64,000 bases of DNA, taken from Miscanthus floridulus. Lineage: Eukaryota; Streptophyta; Magnoliopsida; Poales; Poaceae. Positions within the stretch are counted from its first letter, which is position 1. Each line of letters opens with the position of its first letter. Under the pieces are notes generated by a model that had not been told where the DNA came from, did no database searches, and worked only from the letters and a program-made list of their open reading frames with translations. Of this stretch, positions 34,446 through 47,493 are shown in pieces. Where the stretch lies: positions 83,810,384-83,874,383 of the forward strand of contig NC_089587.1 of NCBI RefSeq assembly GCF_019320115.1, written 5' to 3'. A program made the translations under genes and the position numbers.

Positions 34446-35662
34446 CATCTGCTCCATTCATCTTTGATTAGGGTTCTAGTTTATCCATTTGTAAATCCAT
34501 CTTCATGGATTATCAATGAAAAGTCTAGTCCCTGATATGAATTATTGTTTTGTGTTTATCCACGTTTTTCAAACTATTCCATGCTCGAGTTGCCGCGAGC
34601 AGAGTCACGGCACACTTTACACATGGACACAATCCAAAGTTGGGATTACTTTAGCGGTGTCATCCTGATTACTGAGTTTAGCCACAGCCCCTAGCTATAG
34701 ACTAGTCGGGCTGCTATAGTCGGGTTGGAGCTTTACTCATAATTCGGGTGCAAAATATCTTAAGTACAAATTATTCACAAGGCACCGAATCGCCAATTTT
34801 ATTCTATGAATAAAAAAGTGATAGTTTTCCTTATGAATAACAGCTAGCGTGGTAGTCTAGGTGCACATTACGACTGCCGAGCGATTTTTGGAGGTTTGTG
34901 CGCGACAGGCGGCCATTTAACCCCTCACCTCGCTTCGGTCGCAACCACTGCGCCTATTCTCCTGCTAAGCATTTCTAATCCCTGCCTTTTGCCTTTTTGC
35001 TTGCCCTCTACTTCTCCCTTTCACCACCTCCATGGCCTCAAGCTCTGAGCACAATGCTACCGCTCGTCACGAGGAGACCACCACTTCGGAGCCCCAGCCC
35101 CTAGCCTAACTGAAGGAGGAACCCGAGGACCTGGCGGAGCCGACGGTGCCATTGGTGGTCGCCCAGTTGAACGAGTACTGGACAACCTTGATGACATCAG
35201 AGGCGAACCTAGAAATACTGAGGGTGCGTGGTCCGTAACTGCAACACTATGACATGTAATATATTAAGATACTTTGTTAGTCTTACATAATTCTTCTTTC
35301 TATTGCTATTTTGACCTATCATCAAGCGAACAGTTATACTTTTAGTAGCCAAACTTGAGCGCTTTGTGTACTGTGTGTCAAAACCGTTTACTTGATTTAA
35401 GCTTAGCATGATCGAGAATTTTTGTAGACTAGTGAATAGTAGTATGATAGCCCCCTGACTCTTTATTTGGATATGTGTGACTTATCTGAATAAAGAGTAG
35501 CAGACTAGTCAAAGAAAACATTGGAATTGAACAGCCCTAGCCCTAGCCCCCGAGCGTATATGCTCGGCAAAACTAATACTAGCAGAGAAATAAAATTAAA
35601 CAATAAATAAAACACTTATCTGGGTTGTATGCTGAGAAACAGAACACTAGGAACATAGTTTA
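34446..35662. other. 3' region of gypsy element 1, LTR not resolved
   Basis: This lies beyond the end of the minus-strand pol of element 1 and should hold its 3' untranslated region and 3' LTR, but no pair to the LTR edge at 43079 is obvious. On the plus strand, MASSSEHNATARHEETTT from 35031 to about 35225 resembles the start of the antisense ORF of Tat-like gypsy elements, with one in-frame stop. Confidence 0.35.
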
Positions 35663-36545
35663 TTATGCATAAAAGCGTTGTAGCTGGTCCATGTTCCACG
35701 TATTCAGGAGCATATCCCCGTCTATCTCTGCTAGTCGGTATGCGCCTGGTTGGGCTATATCAACTACAATGTATGGACCCTGCCAAGGGGGTGTCAACTT
35801 AGTTTTATCTGTTGGTCTCGTTTGAGTACCAGATCACTGATACTAAGTGCCCGGCCGCGTACACGCTGGCTATGATATTTTCCGAAGGGCTTGCTAGTAA
35901 TTCTTGACTCGAAACGCGGCTATATCATGCTTCTCTTCGAGGAGTTCTAGGTCGGTATAACGACGGTTAGCTTGATCTTCTTTGAAGCACATTGCTACTC
36001 GGGGCGAGTTTAGTCGGACTTCGGGGGGGAAGGACAGCTTCAGCCTCATACACAAGGAAAAATGGCGTTTCACCCATGGCCCGGTTAGCTGTAGTGCGCA
36101 CTGCCCATTAAACTGTGGGGAGTTCTTTGACCCATTTTTTTATCATGGGCACCAAGCCTATAAAAAATATGGGTTTTGATCCCTTGTAGAATTATTCGGT
36201 TAGCACGCTCTACTTGACCGTTGGTCATCAGGTGGTAGACTGAGGACAGATAATGCTTGATGGCATGTCTTTCACAAAAATTCTCAAATTTTTTACTGGT
36301 AAATTGTGTACCATTATCCGAGAGTATTCGGTGTGGTACGCCAAAACACAGTACAATGCTCCATAAAAATTTGACTGTATTTTCTTTGTTTATCCGGCCT
36401 ACTGGCTCGGCTTCAACCCACTTTGTGAAAGTATCGATCGCTACAATAAAAAATCTATAGCCACCCTAGGCTCTTGGAAATGGACCGAGGATGTCGATGC
36501 CCCATGTGGCAAATGGCCAAGACAAAGGGATCGTATTTAACGCTT
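35663..36545 (-). pseudogene. Integrase of gypsy element 1
   Basis: The core carries WGIDILGP (about 36498-36521), a DNG motif with GVPHRILSDNGTQF (about 36300-36340) and NGQVERAN (about 36210), so all three D, D, E catalytic residues are present. The C-terminal part ends WNMDQLQRFYA at the stop 35665-35663. The zinc-binding H2C2 part (HDIHGGICGSH..CEACQ) is encoded in the frame ending at 36562. Small frame changes break the chain. It inserts element DNA into the host genome. Confidence 0.7.
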
Positions 36546-36561
36546 GAGCAGGCTGGTGAAT

Positions 36562-37460
36562 CTACCGTTTAAAAAACTGACAAGCTTCACATGTTCTAAC
36601 CAACTCAGTGGCATCTTCGAGCGTTGTAGGCCAGTAAAATTCTTTTCGAAAGGCTTTCTTGACCAGCGTTTTGTGAGAGGCGTGGGACCCACAGATTCCT
36701 CCGTGGATGTCATGGAGCAAACTAATGCCCTCAGCCTGGGTGATACACTTGAGAAGAACCCCATTTTGCCCTCGCTTGTAGAGGGTACCGCCTACCATTT
36801 GATAGCCCATGGCTTTACGGCTAGTTCGTTCTATATTCGTATCATCGACTAGAGTAGCCTGGTTTGTGAGGTACGCTCGGATTAGATCCGTCCAGTTCTC
36901 CCCGTTTCCAACTAGAGCTGTAGCACGAGCTGTATCGCCTAGCGTAGACTTCCCAAGGAATTCGCTGAGTATTGCCTCATCGCTTGACGGATCAAGCGTG
37001 GGGTTTCGACCCGACTTTGACGTCGGGATAGAGGGGTTTGTTAGTGCTTCGACCAGGATGTCTCCCGATAGGTGCTGTCGTTCAGCTGCCTGGCTAGCGA
37101 GCATGTCAGCATCCGAGTTTATTTTTCTCAGGATGTATTGGACCTTGAGTCCGTCAAATTTAGATATCAATCGTCTATATGCCAGTAAATATGCGGCCAT
37201 ATTCTTGTTTGTTGCTCGATAATCCTTGCTGGTTTGTTTAACGACTACTTCTAAATCCCCTTTCACAAGTAGTCATTTAATACCCAAGGATATGGCAATT
37301 TGTAAACCGGTTAACAGGCCCTCATATTCAGCAATATTGTTAGTTGGAGTAGGATCCGTAAAATCAATTTGAATTGCATACCTCATGGCATCCCCTTCTA
37401 AAGAGATTAAGACGACACCAGCCCCTGTGCCATTCTTGGATTTTGCTCCATCTTAGAACA
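36562..37460 (-). pseudogene. RNase H and integrase zinc finger of gypsy element 1
   Basis: RNase H begins at DGAKSKNGTGAGVVLI (about 37390-37440) and continues TNNIAEYEGLLTGL. There is an in-frame TGA just before LLVKGDLEVVV, probably a decayed Arg codon. NSDADMLASQAAE follows with the late catalytic Asp. The open frame 37266-36562 then carries the H2C2 finger (LLHDIHGGICGSHASHKTL..CEACQFFKR). Confidence 0.75.
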
Positions 37461-37697
37461 TCAGCCAGTGCTCGGGGTTCTGAGCCACCTCCTCGGGTTC
37501 GGGATTTGTCCACTCTGTATCGGGCATCATTCGCTCACAAAATACACGGGGTGTTGTTTTGTTGATTTCTCGGCTTGACGCTCGACCACTAGGACCGCGC
37601 TGGCAACCGTGGGTGTTGCTGCTACATAAAGGAGCATGGTTTTGCCATCTTTGGGAGGAACAAGTATAATTAATTGTTTCAAGTATTGCTTGAATGC

Positions 37698-38590
37698 CTA
37701 AAACGCTACTTCGGCCTGTTCACTCCAAAGAAAAACGTCATGCTTTTTTAATAACTTATAAAATGGCATACCTCGTTCACCTGACTTAGATACGAATCGA
37801 CTTAGGGCTGCCATCATGCTAGCTAGCTTCTGGACTTCATTTTTGTTGCATGGAGACTGCATGTCATCGATAGCCTTGACCTTTGTCGAGTTAGCTTCGA
37901 TGCCCCGATGAGACACCAAATACCTGAGTAGCTTACTCGAGGAAATGCCAAAAGAACATTTGTCGGGGTTTAGCATCATTTTGTTCTTACATAAGTTATT
38001 AAAAGTTTCTTCTAGATCAGGGATCAGATCGCCTCGAAAATTGCTTTTAACAACAATATCATCAATATGTGCTTCCACATTACGACCGATTTAGCCTTCA
38101 AGAACAATATGAACACATTTTTGATACGTAGAACCGACATTCTTAAGGCCAAAAGGCATCTTAATATAATAGTACACACCAAAAGGAGTTATAAATACCA
38201 TTTTTCCTCATCATCTATGCACATGCTAATTTAGTGATACCCTAAATAGGCATCTAGAAAACATAGCAATTCGCCTTCGGAGGTTGAATCTATGATTTGA
38301 TCTATCCTCGGAAGAGGATATTCATCCTTAGGGCATGCTTTATTCAGATCAATGTAGTCCACACACATCCACCATGTGCAGTTAGGCTTCTTGACCATGA
38401 TGGGGTTTGCTAACCACTTCGGGAAGGGGGCCTCTCGTACAAAACCAGCCTTCAATAGTCGGTTGATTTCATTTCGTATGGCGGCTCGCTTCTCGGGTGT
38501 GTAGCATCTTTGTTTTTGCCTAACTAGTTGAACACCAGCTGGTAGACCCAATTTGTGCTCAATTACCTCCCTAGGGATCCCGAGCATGTC
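37698..38590 (-). pseudogene. Reverse transcriptase of gypsy element 1
   Basis: The frame 38587-38231 holds the fingers and palm start (KPNCTWWMCVDYIDLNKACP, FLDAYLGYH). The frame 38078-37698 holds HIDDIVVKS and the thumb (LNPDKCSFG). The active-site box is H-I-D-D where family members have Y-x-D-D, and the frames are separated by stops near 38090-38230. The enzyme copied element RNA into DNA; this copy is inactive. Confidence 0.8.
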
Positions 38591-39379
38591 GGATGGCTCC
38601 CAAGTGAATACATTCTTATTTTCCCAGAGAAAAGTAATGAGCTTGAGTTCCTATTGAGGAGGAAGGTTGGTCCCGATATGAGTGACCTTATCAGGATTGG
38701 TTTGATCAATGTTGACAGGCTTGGTGGTCTAGTCTCTAGTTGTGACTTCCTTTGATTGAGGGGTGTCATCTGGCTTATCCATGACCGCCGCCTGTTCAGA
38801 GTTGACTATGTTGATCTTAAATGTCTAAGGCTGCAAGAGTTCTGAAGTCTAAGATTGCGAGATCATCGGGATTAGAACTTCAGAGGGTATTGGAGCCTGA
38901 GGTTGAGGCAGTGCCAAGATTTGAGTCTCTAGAAGGATAGGAGCCTTGGCCCTAACTTCAGCTGCTTTAGAGCTCTCTACCTCCAGGATTGATGACTTGA
39001 CCACAACCGGAGCTGTTACGATAGGCGTAGGTAAAGTGGTTGCTGGCGTTGTCATAGTAGTCAGGTCTATGGTCTTCTGCTGCTATGATGATGGCTCAGC
39101 TGGGTCTGCGAGAACCTGCCTAAACTACTTGATTAGGTCAAGAGTTTTCATATCATAGGCGACTGCACCTTTCCGATCACCATATATAGTGAGGGGACCA
39201 TGGGGCCTGAGTACCTTCAGCATCGAGTAAGTGAAGTGGGCAACAACCATAAATTTCATTAGGAACGGTGGTCCCAGAATGTAGTTGTAGGCTGACTCAA
39301 AGTCAGCTACCTTGAAAGTTAGGATTTTGGACCGTAGGTTCTCGCCATCTTGCAGGGTAACCAGGAGGTCGATTCTTCC

Positions 39380-39560
39380 AAAGCTTGCATGCCTAGTATT
39401 ATCCGATAGAAGGGTTCCTTGACTAGAATTAGAGCCTTCCTAGGCAACGTGAGGTTGTCATATGTGTTGGTGAAGAGTAGATTGAGCGCACTGCCACTAT
39501 CGATTAAGGTTCATTTGACCTTGTAATTCCCGATGAATGGTTTAATAACCAATGGGAACA
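39380..39560 (-). pseudogene. Aspartic protease of gypsy element 1
   Basis: TLIDSGSALNLLFTNTYD (about 39455-39512) contains the catalytic D-S-G of retropepsins, followed by the strand PFYRIILGMQAL. An in-frame stop lies just before it. It would mature the Gag-Pol protein. Confidence 0.65.
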
Positions 39561-39659
39561 ATGGGCCATCATATAGATTCAGGGGATGATCCCTATGGTC
39601 GAATAAGATGGGGACTTCTGACCACTTGAGCCTTCTTTCCTACGGCTGGGTACTGCTCA

Positions 39660-42600
39660 CCTACTGCTGGACTTGTTTTAGCTTGGACTTGGAAGCCGGG
39701 GTGGCCGTGCCACCATAGATGGTGAGTATTTCATTCTTAGGTAGGACGACTTCTTTGTCCTCTTCTCCCACATGAACGTTCTGATCGTGCCTTTGCTGAT
39801 GGCCGGGTGCTTCGGCCCTACGCTGTTGTTCCTCTTCCTGTTTCTGCATCTTATAAACTAAGCACTCCATGAAGGAGTGCTTGGTGGAACGATGAATGGG
39901 ATAGTAAACAGGGAGGTCATCAGGTTTACCTTAGTGTTGGGGTGGAGCTTTTCCCTTTTCAGTAGCGAGGATTTCGGCGTCTTCATTCTTGCGCTTCTTT
40001 TCCTTGTCTTTCTTCTTATCCTCCGTTGATTGGGAGGCGTCGATTTGTCCATGCACTCATGCTCGAGCATTAGCTACCTTGGCCGTTGCCTCGATGATCT
40101 TGTAGAGCTCGGCTACCATCTTGGGATCTTTAACGGCTAAGTTCTCAGCGGTCCTTTCATCCTTGTAGCCCTGCTTGAAGGCTACGATCACCCAATCTTC
40201 GATCATGTCGAGAATCGTATTGCGAATATCGCTGAAATGTCAAATGAAATCCTAAAGAGATTCATCAGGTCTCTGGACACATGCAAACAAATCATCCTCC
40301 TGATCGGGATGGGTGTATGTTGCATGAAAGTTGGCCTCGAACATCTGGCATAGATGAGACCAGGATTGAACGGTACCATGTTCGGGCTGAGCCCTATAGG
40401 ACAGTCGGGAGGTGATTGGCTTTGACGTAATCATCACCGTATGCTGCCTCAATGACCATAGAGTAGTTGTTGATCCACTCCTTTGGGTAGGTGGTGCCAT
40501 CATAAATCTTGATCGGGCTAGGTTTGAACTTACGAGGCCAAATGACCCTCCATAGATTCAGGGCGAATGCACGGTAGTCGGTCACCGAGACTCGAGGATT
40601 GGTGCCATAGTGTTGAGCTCGATTTGCATTGAGCGTCGTTCAGGCATTGTTGACGGTAGTTAACAACCATTATAAACCATCAAAGAAACATGAATAAGGG
40701 CATAAATATGATCACCAACAAAGGTCTAGGGGTTTAAACTAATAAATTCCATGAGTTTTTGTGAATCTATATTTTTTGTAGGATTTAACCAGAAAACCGC
40801 CAAGGTGGACCTACATGTCAGATTTAATTGCGCTTATCTGTCACGAAACAGACACTAGAAGGTTCTAGAGGACAACAGAGGACACCACGTCGAGGTAGAG
40901 AGGTAGAGGCTGCCATAGCCCCACCTATGGGCTGCCTAGTCCCTATGCCCACCTGTCGGTCTCCATGTTGCAATATCGGTTCTCCACCTCCTCCTAGGTT
41001 GCATCTACGTCGTTCCTTAAGTTGGTTTGATCCAAGGGCTCACATTTGATGCTCTGGGCTATATATACCAACCCCTGCCACCCCCCTGAGGCATCAAGTC
41101 ATTTGAGAAGATAGAAACTCTAATCATCCTTAGAGCTCCATCAATTATAGGGCATAGCTAGTTAGGTTAGATCTAGAGGGAGGCAAGCAGGCTTCGCTTG
41201 GATTCCCAATTGTGTCAAGAGCATGGTTTGGTATAATCCTTGTACCCCCTCTCTTTTGTATCTCCATTATTTTTATATGCTTGCTACAATTGTTATGACA
41301 ATATTAGTATTCATCTTATTCATGTTCTTTGTTATAATGTTCATCGTCTACTTTGATTATATACTTAGTATAGCTAGTTTATCATTATGTTTATGCATAA
41401 GTTCACAAAACGCTCACTCTAAAGTACACGGGGTGAATGGTCGACATTGTGTAAGCGTGGTGCTTATATGTTGTTTACCTGTGGATACACTGTATATTCT
41501 AGGCCATGTGGTAGATCGCGGATGTGACACTCTCGTTGAGTCCTTTGTAGTCCACTCCCCGATATAGGCAGCACGTAGGATGTGGTTACGAAGGAAGGGC
41601 AAGCTCTGTTCTTAATCTTCCTTAGTAATATCCCTTATGTGTAGATATAAAGATGATCTTAGCCATGATTACTAGGTGTAATTGCACTAATCAATGTATG
41701 CTTTGACTTGTAATTAAGAATGACCTAGGAATTATTCCTCTAATATTCTACCTGACCATGCTAATGCCATAGAAAGGAGTACTCTGAGTGATTTATCATT
41801 ATCATTGATCAATATTTATCATATATATATATATATATATTATGACTTACCCCTATTATGAGTAGAATATTGGTTATGGTTTACTTTTCCATCAATGGTA
41901 TAAGTTATCAATACTTGTCCATGCTAGACTTTCCCTGTGGTAAAATATAAATAACGATTCCTAGAATACTCTCGGGTGAAGTGCTATAATGGTATAATTA
42001 TATGTGTGCTTGCAGATTCCTTTTCATTCATATATCTTTATATTCTTTCTAGTCACATAAAATGATAAAGAACTACTTAGTATCATTCTAGTAGTGATGC
42101 TAGGCAGTACCAATAAGCATCTCTGGCACCATCACTAGGGATGACAACCTAGTAAAGTAATGTTAGGAGATGTAGGTAATTAATATGTGGCTAGTAAAAC
42201 AAGTGACAAGTTAATAAATACCAACAGGCATCCCGACCTCTTTGGTTCGCGTCTAGCTCAGGCCTGAGGTCTCGACCACCAGGCAAAGCATTGTACCGAT
42301 TGCCCACTGATCGGTTAGATCTCTCGGGGCATGGATTCCGGTTGTGCCATTGGGATATGGCCAATTTAGAAGGTGTGGCTGCCTTTGCTTCTAGGCGTTG
42401 CTTAGCTTGATCGGCTAGGTCTTGCGCCTGTTTGATGATGGTCGCCAATGGTGTTCCTTCTTGTGCCAGGGCCCCATAGTTCCTAGGAGCATCCTGATCT
42501 GAATCTTGTCTTCCTATGCCACGTGGAAGTTAGAATTTAGATTCCTTGGGCATAGGGTAGACTCCATCATAGCCCGTGGTGGAATTGTGTTGATTGTGGG

Positions 42601-42819
42601 AGTGTTGCTGAGATAGGGTGGTGGGAGCGATGCTGATGACCCGGCCTCAGTCATAGCTTGAGTATTGTCCCATGTAGCCATGTAGACATTATGGTCCTTG
42701 TAAGGGTCTACCTCCTCATTTAAGCCATCGTAGTCAAGATCGAGACGGGCAGCAGAGTTGGCTAGATCCTCAGGAATATGGCTAAATGATGTGAACACTT
42801 TACGGCCAGCATGAGTCAA
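39660..42819 (-). pseudogene. gag of gypsy element 1, split by a solo LTR
   Basis: The gag starts in the frame 42819-42514 (MTHAGRKVFTSFSHIPEDLA), continues through 42448-42228, is interrupted by the solo LTR, and resumes at 40642 with TDYRAFALNLWRVIWPRKFKPSPI and YDGTTYPKEWI, the typical Ty3/gypsy gag core. When the LTR is set aside, one TGA remains near the junction (GRDA-stop). Further stops occur towards 39660. Confidence 0.7.
40648..42226 (+). mobile_element. Solo LTR, family T (1579 bp), with 5-bp target duplication
   Basis: It starts TGTTGACGGTAGTTAAC and ends AATACCAACA (TG...CA). GGCAT flanks it on both sides (40643-40647 and 42227-42231), a perfect 5-bp target site duplication. No internal region is present, so it is the product of LTR-LTR recombination. 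A TA microsatellite lies at 41819-41840. It is the reverse complement of the LTR at 47720-49174. Confidence 0.9.
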
Positions 42820-43078
42820 GTCAGGATCATAGATCCCTGTCAGCTATAGATCAAAATCTCCCTGGTATTCAAATACCAGACTCCCGAAGTGGATAGTCGG
42901 TGACACATCATGGGATGGCAAATTGATCTATGAATATGAGTAATAGTTGCCCATAATCCTAGATCTGACAGAGAATGGTGCCATAGTGGCATCAGAATGT
43001 GCTGGATCTGGGTACCAAACCTTGTTGATGATCGACATGATCGGTCTTCATGCAAGATCCCCCTACCTGGCACACCTC

Positions 43079-43880
43079 TGTCAGTGTTTTTTACCGATAG
43101 ATATTTGGTTCTTGGAGAACCCCGCTTGGTGCAAAGAACAATCATAAATGGAGACAAGATTTATACTGGTTTGGGCCCCCAGGAAGCGAGTAAAAGCCGT
43201 ACGTCCAGTTGCTACTCTTGTATTGCTTGTATTCGGTGAGATTGCAGTTACAATGTTGCTATGCCTATGAGAGATTGAATGAATACAACAGGGGATATTG
43301 CTAGCTATTTATATCTAGGATCAACTTGCCCTACAAGCTATGGAGTCGTGCCCTAGTTGGAGTCTTGGCGTAATTCAGAGATATCCTTCCTTGAATAGGG
43401 TCATCATGGGCCTTCGAGTAATCTCTGATCCGGAGTAGGTAGTTGGCAATATGGAAGATAGGGTACATGGGGGTGTGGCATCGACACTTTGTTTAACCCA
43501 CTCGATGAACTCCTCAACTCCTGCGGTGAACGTATCAAAGAATGGTAAACCATTAGGAATGCAGGTTCTGTCCATCTGTTGCAGCAAAAGTTTGCAAAGT
43601 CCATTAGAGTTTAGACCATTGGGTGGACAATGGCAAAACTAGCACTAGAACAAAGCATACAGTGTTTGAGAGCACTAATCTGTGCATTTGTTCATATCAT
43701 ACTATGGGACAATCTGGTTTTCTATTTTTGTGCGACAAAAGCATTGATTTTAGTTGAAATTCATATAGAATAGCCTTTCTTTATGTGTTCTTTACTTTAT
43801 TGTGTACAGAAAATGGAGTCCTATAATCATAGAAGAAGGTACACATACCTTTGTTCCATGAACTGGCATGAGTTGGCTAC
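43079..43880 (-). repeat. Probable 5' LTR of gypsy element 1, right end unresolved
   Basis: TGTCAGTGTTTTTTACCGATAG at 43079 marks an LTR edge. Immediately inside, the minus strand reads GAGGTGTGCCAGGTAGGGGG, similar to the post-LTR (primer-site) sequences of large grass gypsy elements. No coding content lies between here and 43880. The outer end could not be set. Confidence 0.45.
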
Positions 43881-43887
43881 AAGCTGC

Positions 43888-44658
43888 CTCTACCGTGGCA
43901 CACACTTGATCACACGGATGCCAATGCTGCCATGCTCCACCAAGAGAGCCTAGCCACGCCACCAAAAGGATGCATAAGCCACCACAGCAGTCTAGGAATC
44001 CTCCGCCACTGCCAATGTTGTCGCAAGTCCAGCGGGCACAGATTTGTTTCCACTTGGAAGGGATATCGAATTTAGGTCAACCTGTAGGGCATCCACATAG
44101 CCAATAGGATACTATAGCGACTCCAAAGAGATATCAGCATAGCCAGGCATCTAGTGCAATGGTAAAGATGTTCCATTCGTTGGTCCAGATCCTAGGTTCG
44201 AGCCCCAGGTATCGGACCTTTTTTTGAGAAATTAAACCCCGACGCACACATGGTACAAGTGACACGCAAGCCTTCGGGTTCCCATAGGTCAGATGGAGAT
44301 GGAGGAAGGTCCCATAGGTACATGTGACATGTAAGCCATCGGGTTCCACAGGTCGGATGCAAAAGGGTCCCATAGGTACACATCGGATGGAGAAAGGACC
44401 GAGCAGAGACTTTTATGATGAATTGCAAGCGTCAAGTGACACACAAGCCATCAGGTCCCATAGGTTGGATGGAGATGGAGAATGGTCCCATAGGTACATG
44501 TGACACATAAGCCATTGGGTCCCATAGGTCAGATGTAGAAGGGTCCCATAGGTACACGTCGGATGGAGAAAGGACCGAGTGGAGACTTTTATGATGAATT
44601 ACAAGCATCATGGATGAGTAACTATAGGTCCCACGGATACATGTCGGATGGAGAAGGG
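43888..44658. repeat. Dispersed repeat copy 2 (first copy 12991-13795)
   Basis: Same order of blocks as copy 1: GCCATGCTCCACC, the CAGATTTGTTTCCACTTGG block, Pol III-like boxes (44148-44212) and the GTCCCATAGGTCGGATGGAGA minisatellite (44260-44655). It ends where an LTR begins at 44659. Confidence 0.75.
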
Positions 44659-46822
44659 TGTTGGGCCCCAAACTTAGGGTCCTCTATGCATCATGTATCA
44701 GTCCCTGGATCAGTAACTGATACGCACAATTTGAACAAGATTGATATAAAAACCATACTTTTATTGCTAATGGGGAAACACATTACATCATTCGGGTTTA
44801 CATAGCTTGGGCCACTTGCCTTATATTGTATATCAGAGTTCTAAGACAGTGATCCTATGTCAACGTGGCTCCATTCCTACAGGCATCTTGGAGTGCGGAC
44901 ATAACCCTAGCCTTATTCCTTAAGCATACTCCTATTTCCTAATCGTCGCAGTCCTAGCATAGCTTCTTTGCATAGTTCTATCTTTGAGTATACTCTAGGT
45001 ATCCTATCCTGGCATAGCTCCTATTGACACCAGAATTTGGTTCATTGCATAAGACCCCATGATTCAACATATATCGAGGAAAGCCATTGAAGATACATAG
45101 ACGGCTGGTCAAGGCACTGATTAGAGTCAGCTGGATTTCAATAGCATCGACATCTCAAGAAGACCCCGACAGTAAAAATGGCATTGATCGAAAGAAGGAA
45201 AACATGTCAGACTCCACAGAAGGAGAAGATTGGATTCCAAGTTATCCTAAATTAGAATGTTTCATTTTGTTTTCCAAATTGTGTGATCGGTCCTATTCGA
45301 CCAGGACTCGTAGTCAAGCCTTGGCTATAAATATTAGACCCCAACTATTGTAATAGACATCTTTCATCAATCAACCAAACAAGTACCTTTACTTTTCGGC
45401 TTATGCCACCCCTTAGGAGTAGGAGTAGAGTAGATTTCGATGAGTTCTTTGGGCAAGCAGTGCTGCATCGGATGACCTGACCTTTGGCTTGTTTATGAGT
45501 ATCCATCATGACTTATATTGTTACTTGTGAGGCTACAACAGATGACTGATCTCTTGCAAGTCATGGTATAAGTTAGTTATTGATCTATATTGTTATTTGT
45601 AAAGCTGCAACAGACGACTAATCTCTTACAAATCATGGTATAGATTACTTATCGATTCGTATCAACCTTTGCAATGCTACAATAGACGACTGATCTCTTG
45701 CAAACGTTGGTATTAATCAAAGTTATTGATATTGTGCTAAATAGTTTACTGTTTAACACAATATCACCAATTGCCCGATCTAGATTGATCTTTATTGGTC
45801 TTATTGTTCTGATCTATCGTTTGTTGGTTATTACCACAGTTGAATTCAATTCTTGACATTAGATCCTGTTTTATGACTAATCTATCTCAATCTTGATCGT
45901 ACATGGTAGGTGTTTGAAGTTGTTTTCTATTAAGAGATAGATTCATTGATCGCTAGTATCCAGTATGACTCTGCTATTAATGCTGCATCAGCTGACTTGA
46001 CCTGTTGATAGCGTATTAGATTGGACATTGTCGGTTAATAGATCTATCTATTAAGAAGACCATGGCGTCAACCACCCGCTATGTCTACATCGGCTATTTA
46101 GCTGATGGCTTGAGCTTCCACGCGTATAACATGCCTTCACTATATCTTTGTGATATAAGTAGATCTATCGATTGCTGGTCTCTAATTTAGGGTCCTACTG
46201 TCAATGCTGCATCAGATGACTCGACCTGTTGATGGTACAATAGATTGAGTCTAGTTGCTTGTAGATTTATTTATATCCAACGGATGAGTGATCATATGCT
46301 ATACAACAAGATCACTGGAATCAGCTATTTTAGCCGATAGCCCATTTTGTTGAGGGTGTAGTGGCTATTTGCATGCTTTTATTTGTCTTCATCTTAGTTA
46401 AAAGCTAGTATATTTCTCACACGAATGCTTACATGCCTATCCTTACATCTTTCGCATGTTTTCATGATCATTGGCTAAGTTAGATCTATGTAACTGAGTA
46501 AATGATAATTGCCAATATGCTAATTTTATTTACATTACATCGTGAACATGATGGATATTGACTCTAGTTGATAGCCTTATTTCATCAGCTACTTAGCCGC
46601 ATATTTGGAACTATCTGGACAAACACTAGCATGTTCCACCTTAAATTACTGATCAATTTCCTCCTTGTCAATTGCAGGGTCAAATTGACTAGCACGCCCT
46701 TGGTCACCACCATCTGGTCCAGTGTCCGCCTTAAGCCTGGAGAGAGCTCAGGATCTGCACCACGCGGCTTCTCTTGGCTTACTACGTGTCGGCGGTTACC
46801 TGCTGCTTTTCTGCCAGCAACA
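44659..46822 (+). mobile_element. 5' LTR of gypsy-like element U (2164 bp)
   Basis: It opens TGTTGGGCCCCAAAC and closes TGCCAGCAACA, so TGTTG...CAACA. Just inside lies TTAGCATGCCCAGTGGGACC, typical of the primer-site region of grass gypsy elements, then a gag-like frame. It contains a threefold repeat at 45525-45710. Its 3' partner is not in the window. Confidence 0.65.
45525..45710. repeat. Threefold ~75-bp repeat inside LTR U
   Basis: GCTACAACAGATGACTGATCTCTTGCAA (about 45531), GCTGCAACAGACGACTAATCTCTTACAA (about 45604) and GCTACAATAGACGACTGATCTCTTGCAA (about 45673) head three related units separated by TTATTGATC-type spacers. Confidence 0.8.
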
Positions 46823-46858
46823 TAGATTAGCATGCCCAGTGGGACCACAATCATCGAC

Positions 46859-47493
46859 ATGGATAATCAGACGATCCTCAAGGTAAACCTTGATGACCTA
46901 CCTAATGACCAGAAGGCGCTCATTGAGCAGGCAGTGGAAGAATTCAGAGAGAAGTGCCTGCTATCTTATAGTAGGACATGCGATTTAGTCATCTAGAAGA
47001 CTCCCCTGCCAAGCGTCCTCCTACATGGACAAAGTGAAGATGTTGAAGCGAGAACTACTGCTCATTTGGTCCATAAGACTGTTCACGAAGCCTTTATGAA
47101 CCACAACAAAGTGTTGGCCAACACAACTGGCAATGTTTTGAAAGAAATTTTCTTTGGAGTGCCAGTTGATCAAGTAGGGCTAGCATACTCCAATGGCTTT
47201 AATCCTTTAGCTATGGGAAACAACATACCTGGTTCTAGCCCACAGCCGAATGGTGGGTAGTTCCAACAGCCACTAGTGCAGCAGCTTCTAGGAGGACAAG
47301 CTTAAGATCAAACCCTACAAGCAGCAGGGGGCAAGGTTAAGCCCTGCCAACCATAGGGGGCAAGATCAAGCCCTACCAATAGTAGGGTGCAAGCTCAGAT
47401 GATAGGGGCCAACCACTAGCACGGCAATCACCAACTGCCCCTGTCACGCAAACAGTCCAGCAACCAACTTCTCCAGCTACTCAGCAGGTTGTG
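46859..47493 (+). pseudogene. gag start of element U, truncated
   Basis: From ATG 46859 (a co-linear ATG lies at 46832) the frame encodes DNQTILKVNLDDLPNDQKAL, then after an in-frame TAG at 46994-46996 continues HKTVHEAFMNHNKVLANT and FFGVPVDQVGLAY, as in gag proteins of grass gypsy elements. A Gln/Gly-rich tail follows with further stops. It is cut at 47494 by an LTR of family T. Confidence 0.55.

Larger units (their letters stand above)
35663..43078 (-). mobile_element. Ty3/gypsy element 1 (Tat-like), minus strand
   Basis: The interior reads right to left in the order gag (42819-39660), protease (about 39560-39380), reverse transcriptase (38590-37700), RNase H (37460-36900) and integrase (36800-35663). 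This PR-RT-RH-IN order defines Ty3/gypsy. Large size, an antisense ORF on the 3' side and RT wording (DDIVVKS, FLDAYLGYH) suggest the Tat group. The gag is split by a solo LTR (40648-42226). Several stops and frameshifts make it non-autonomous. Confidence 0.8.
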
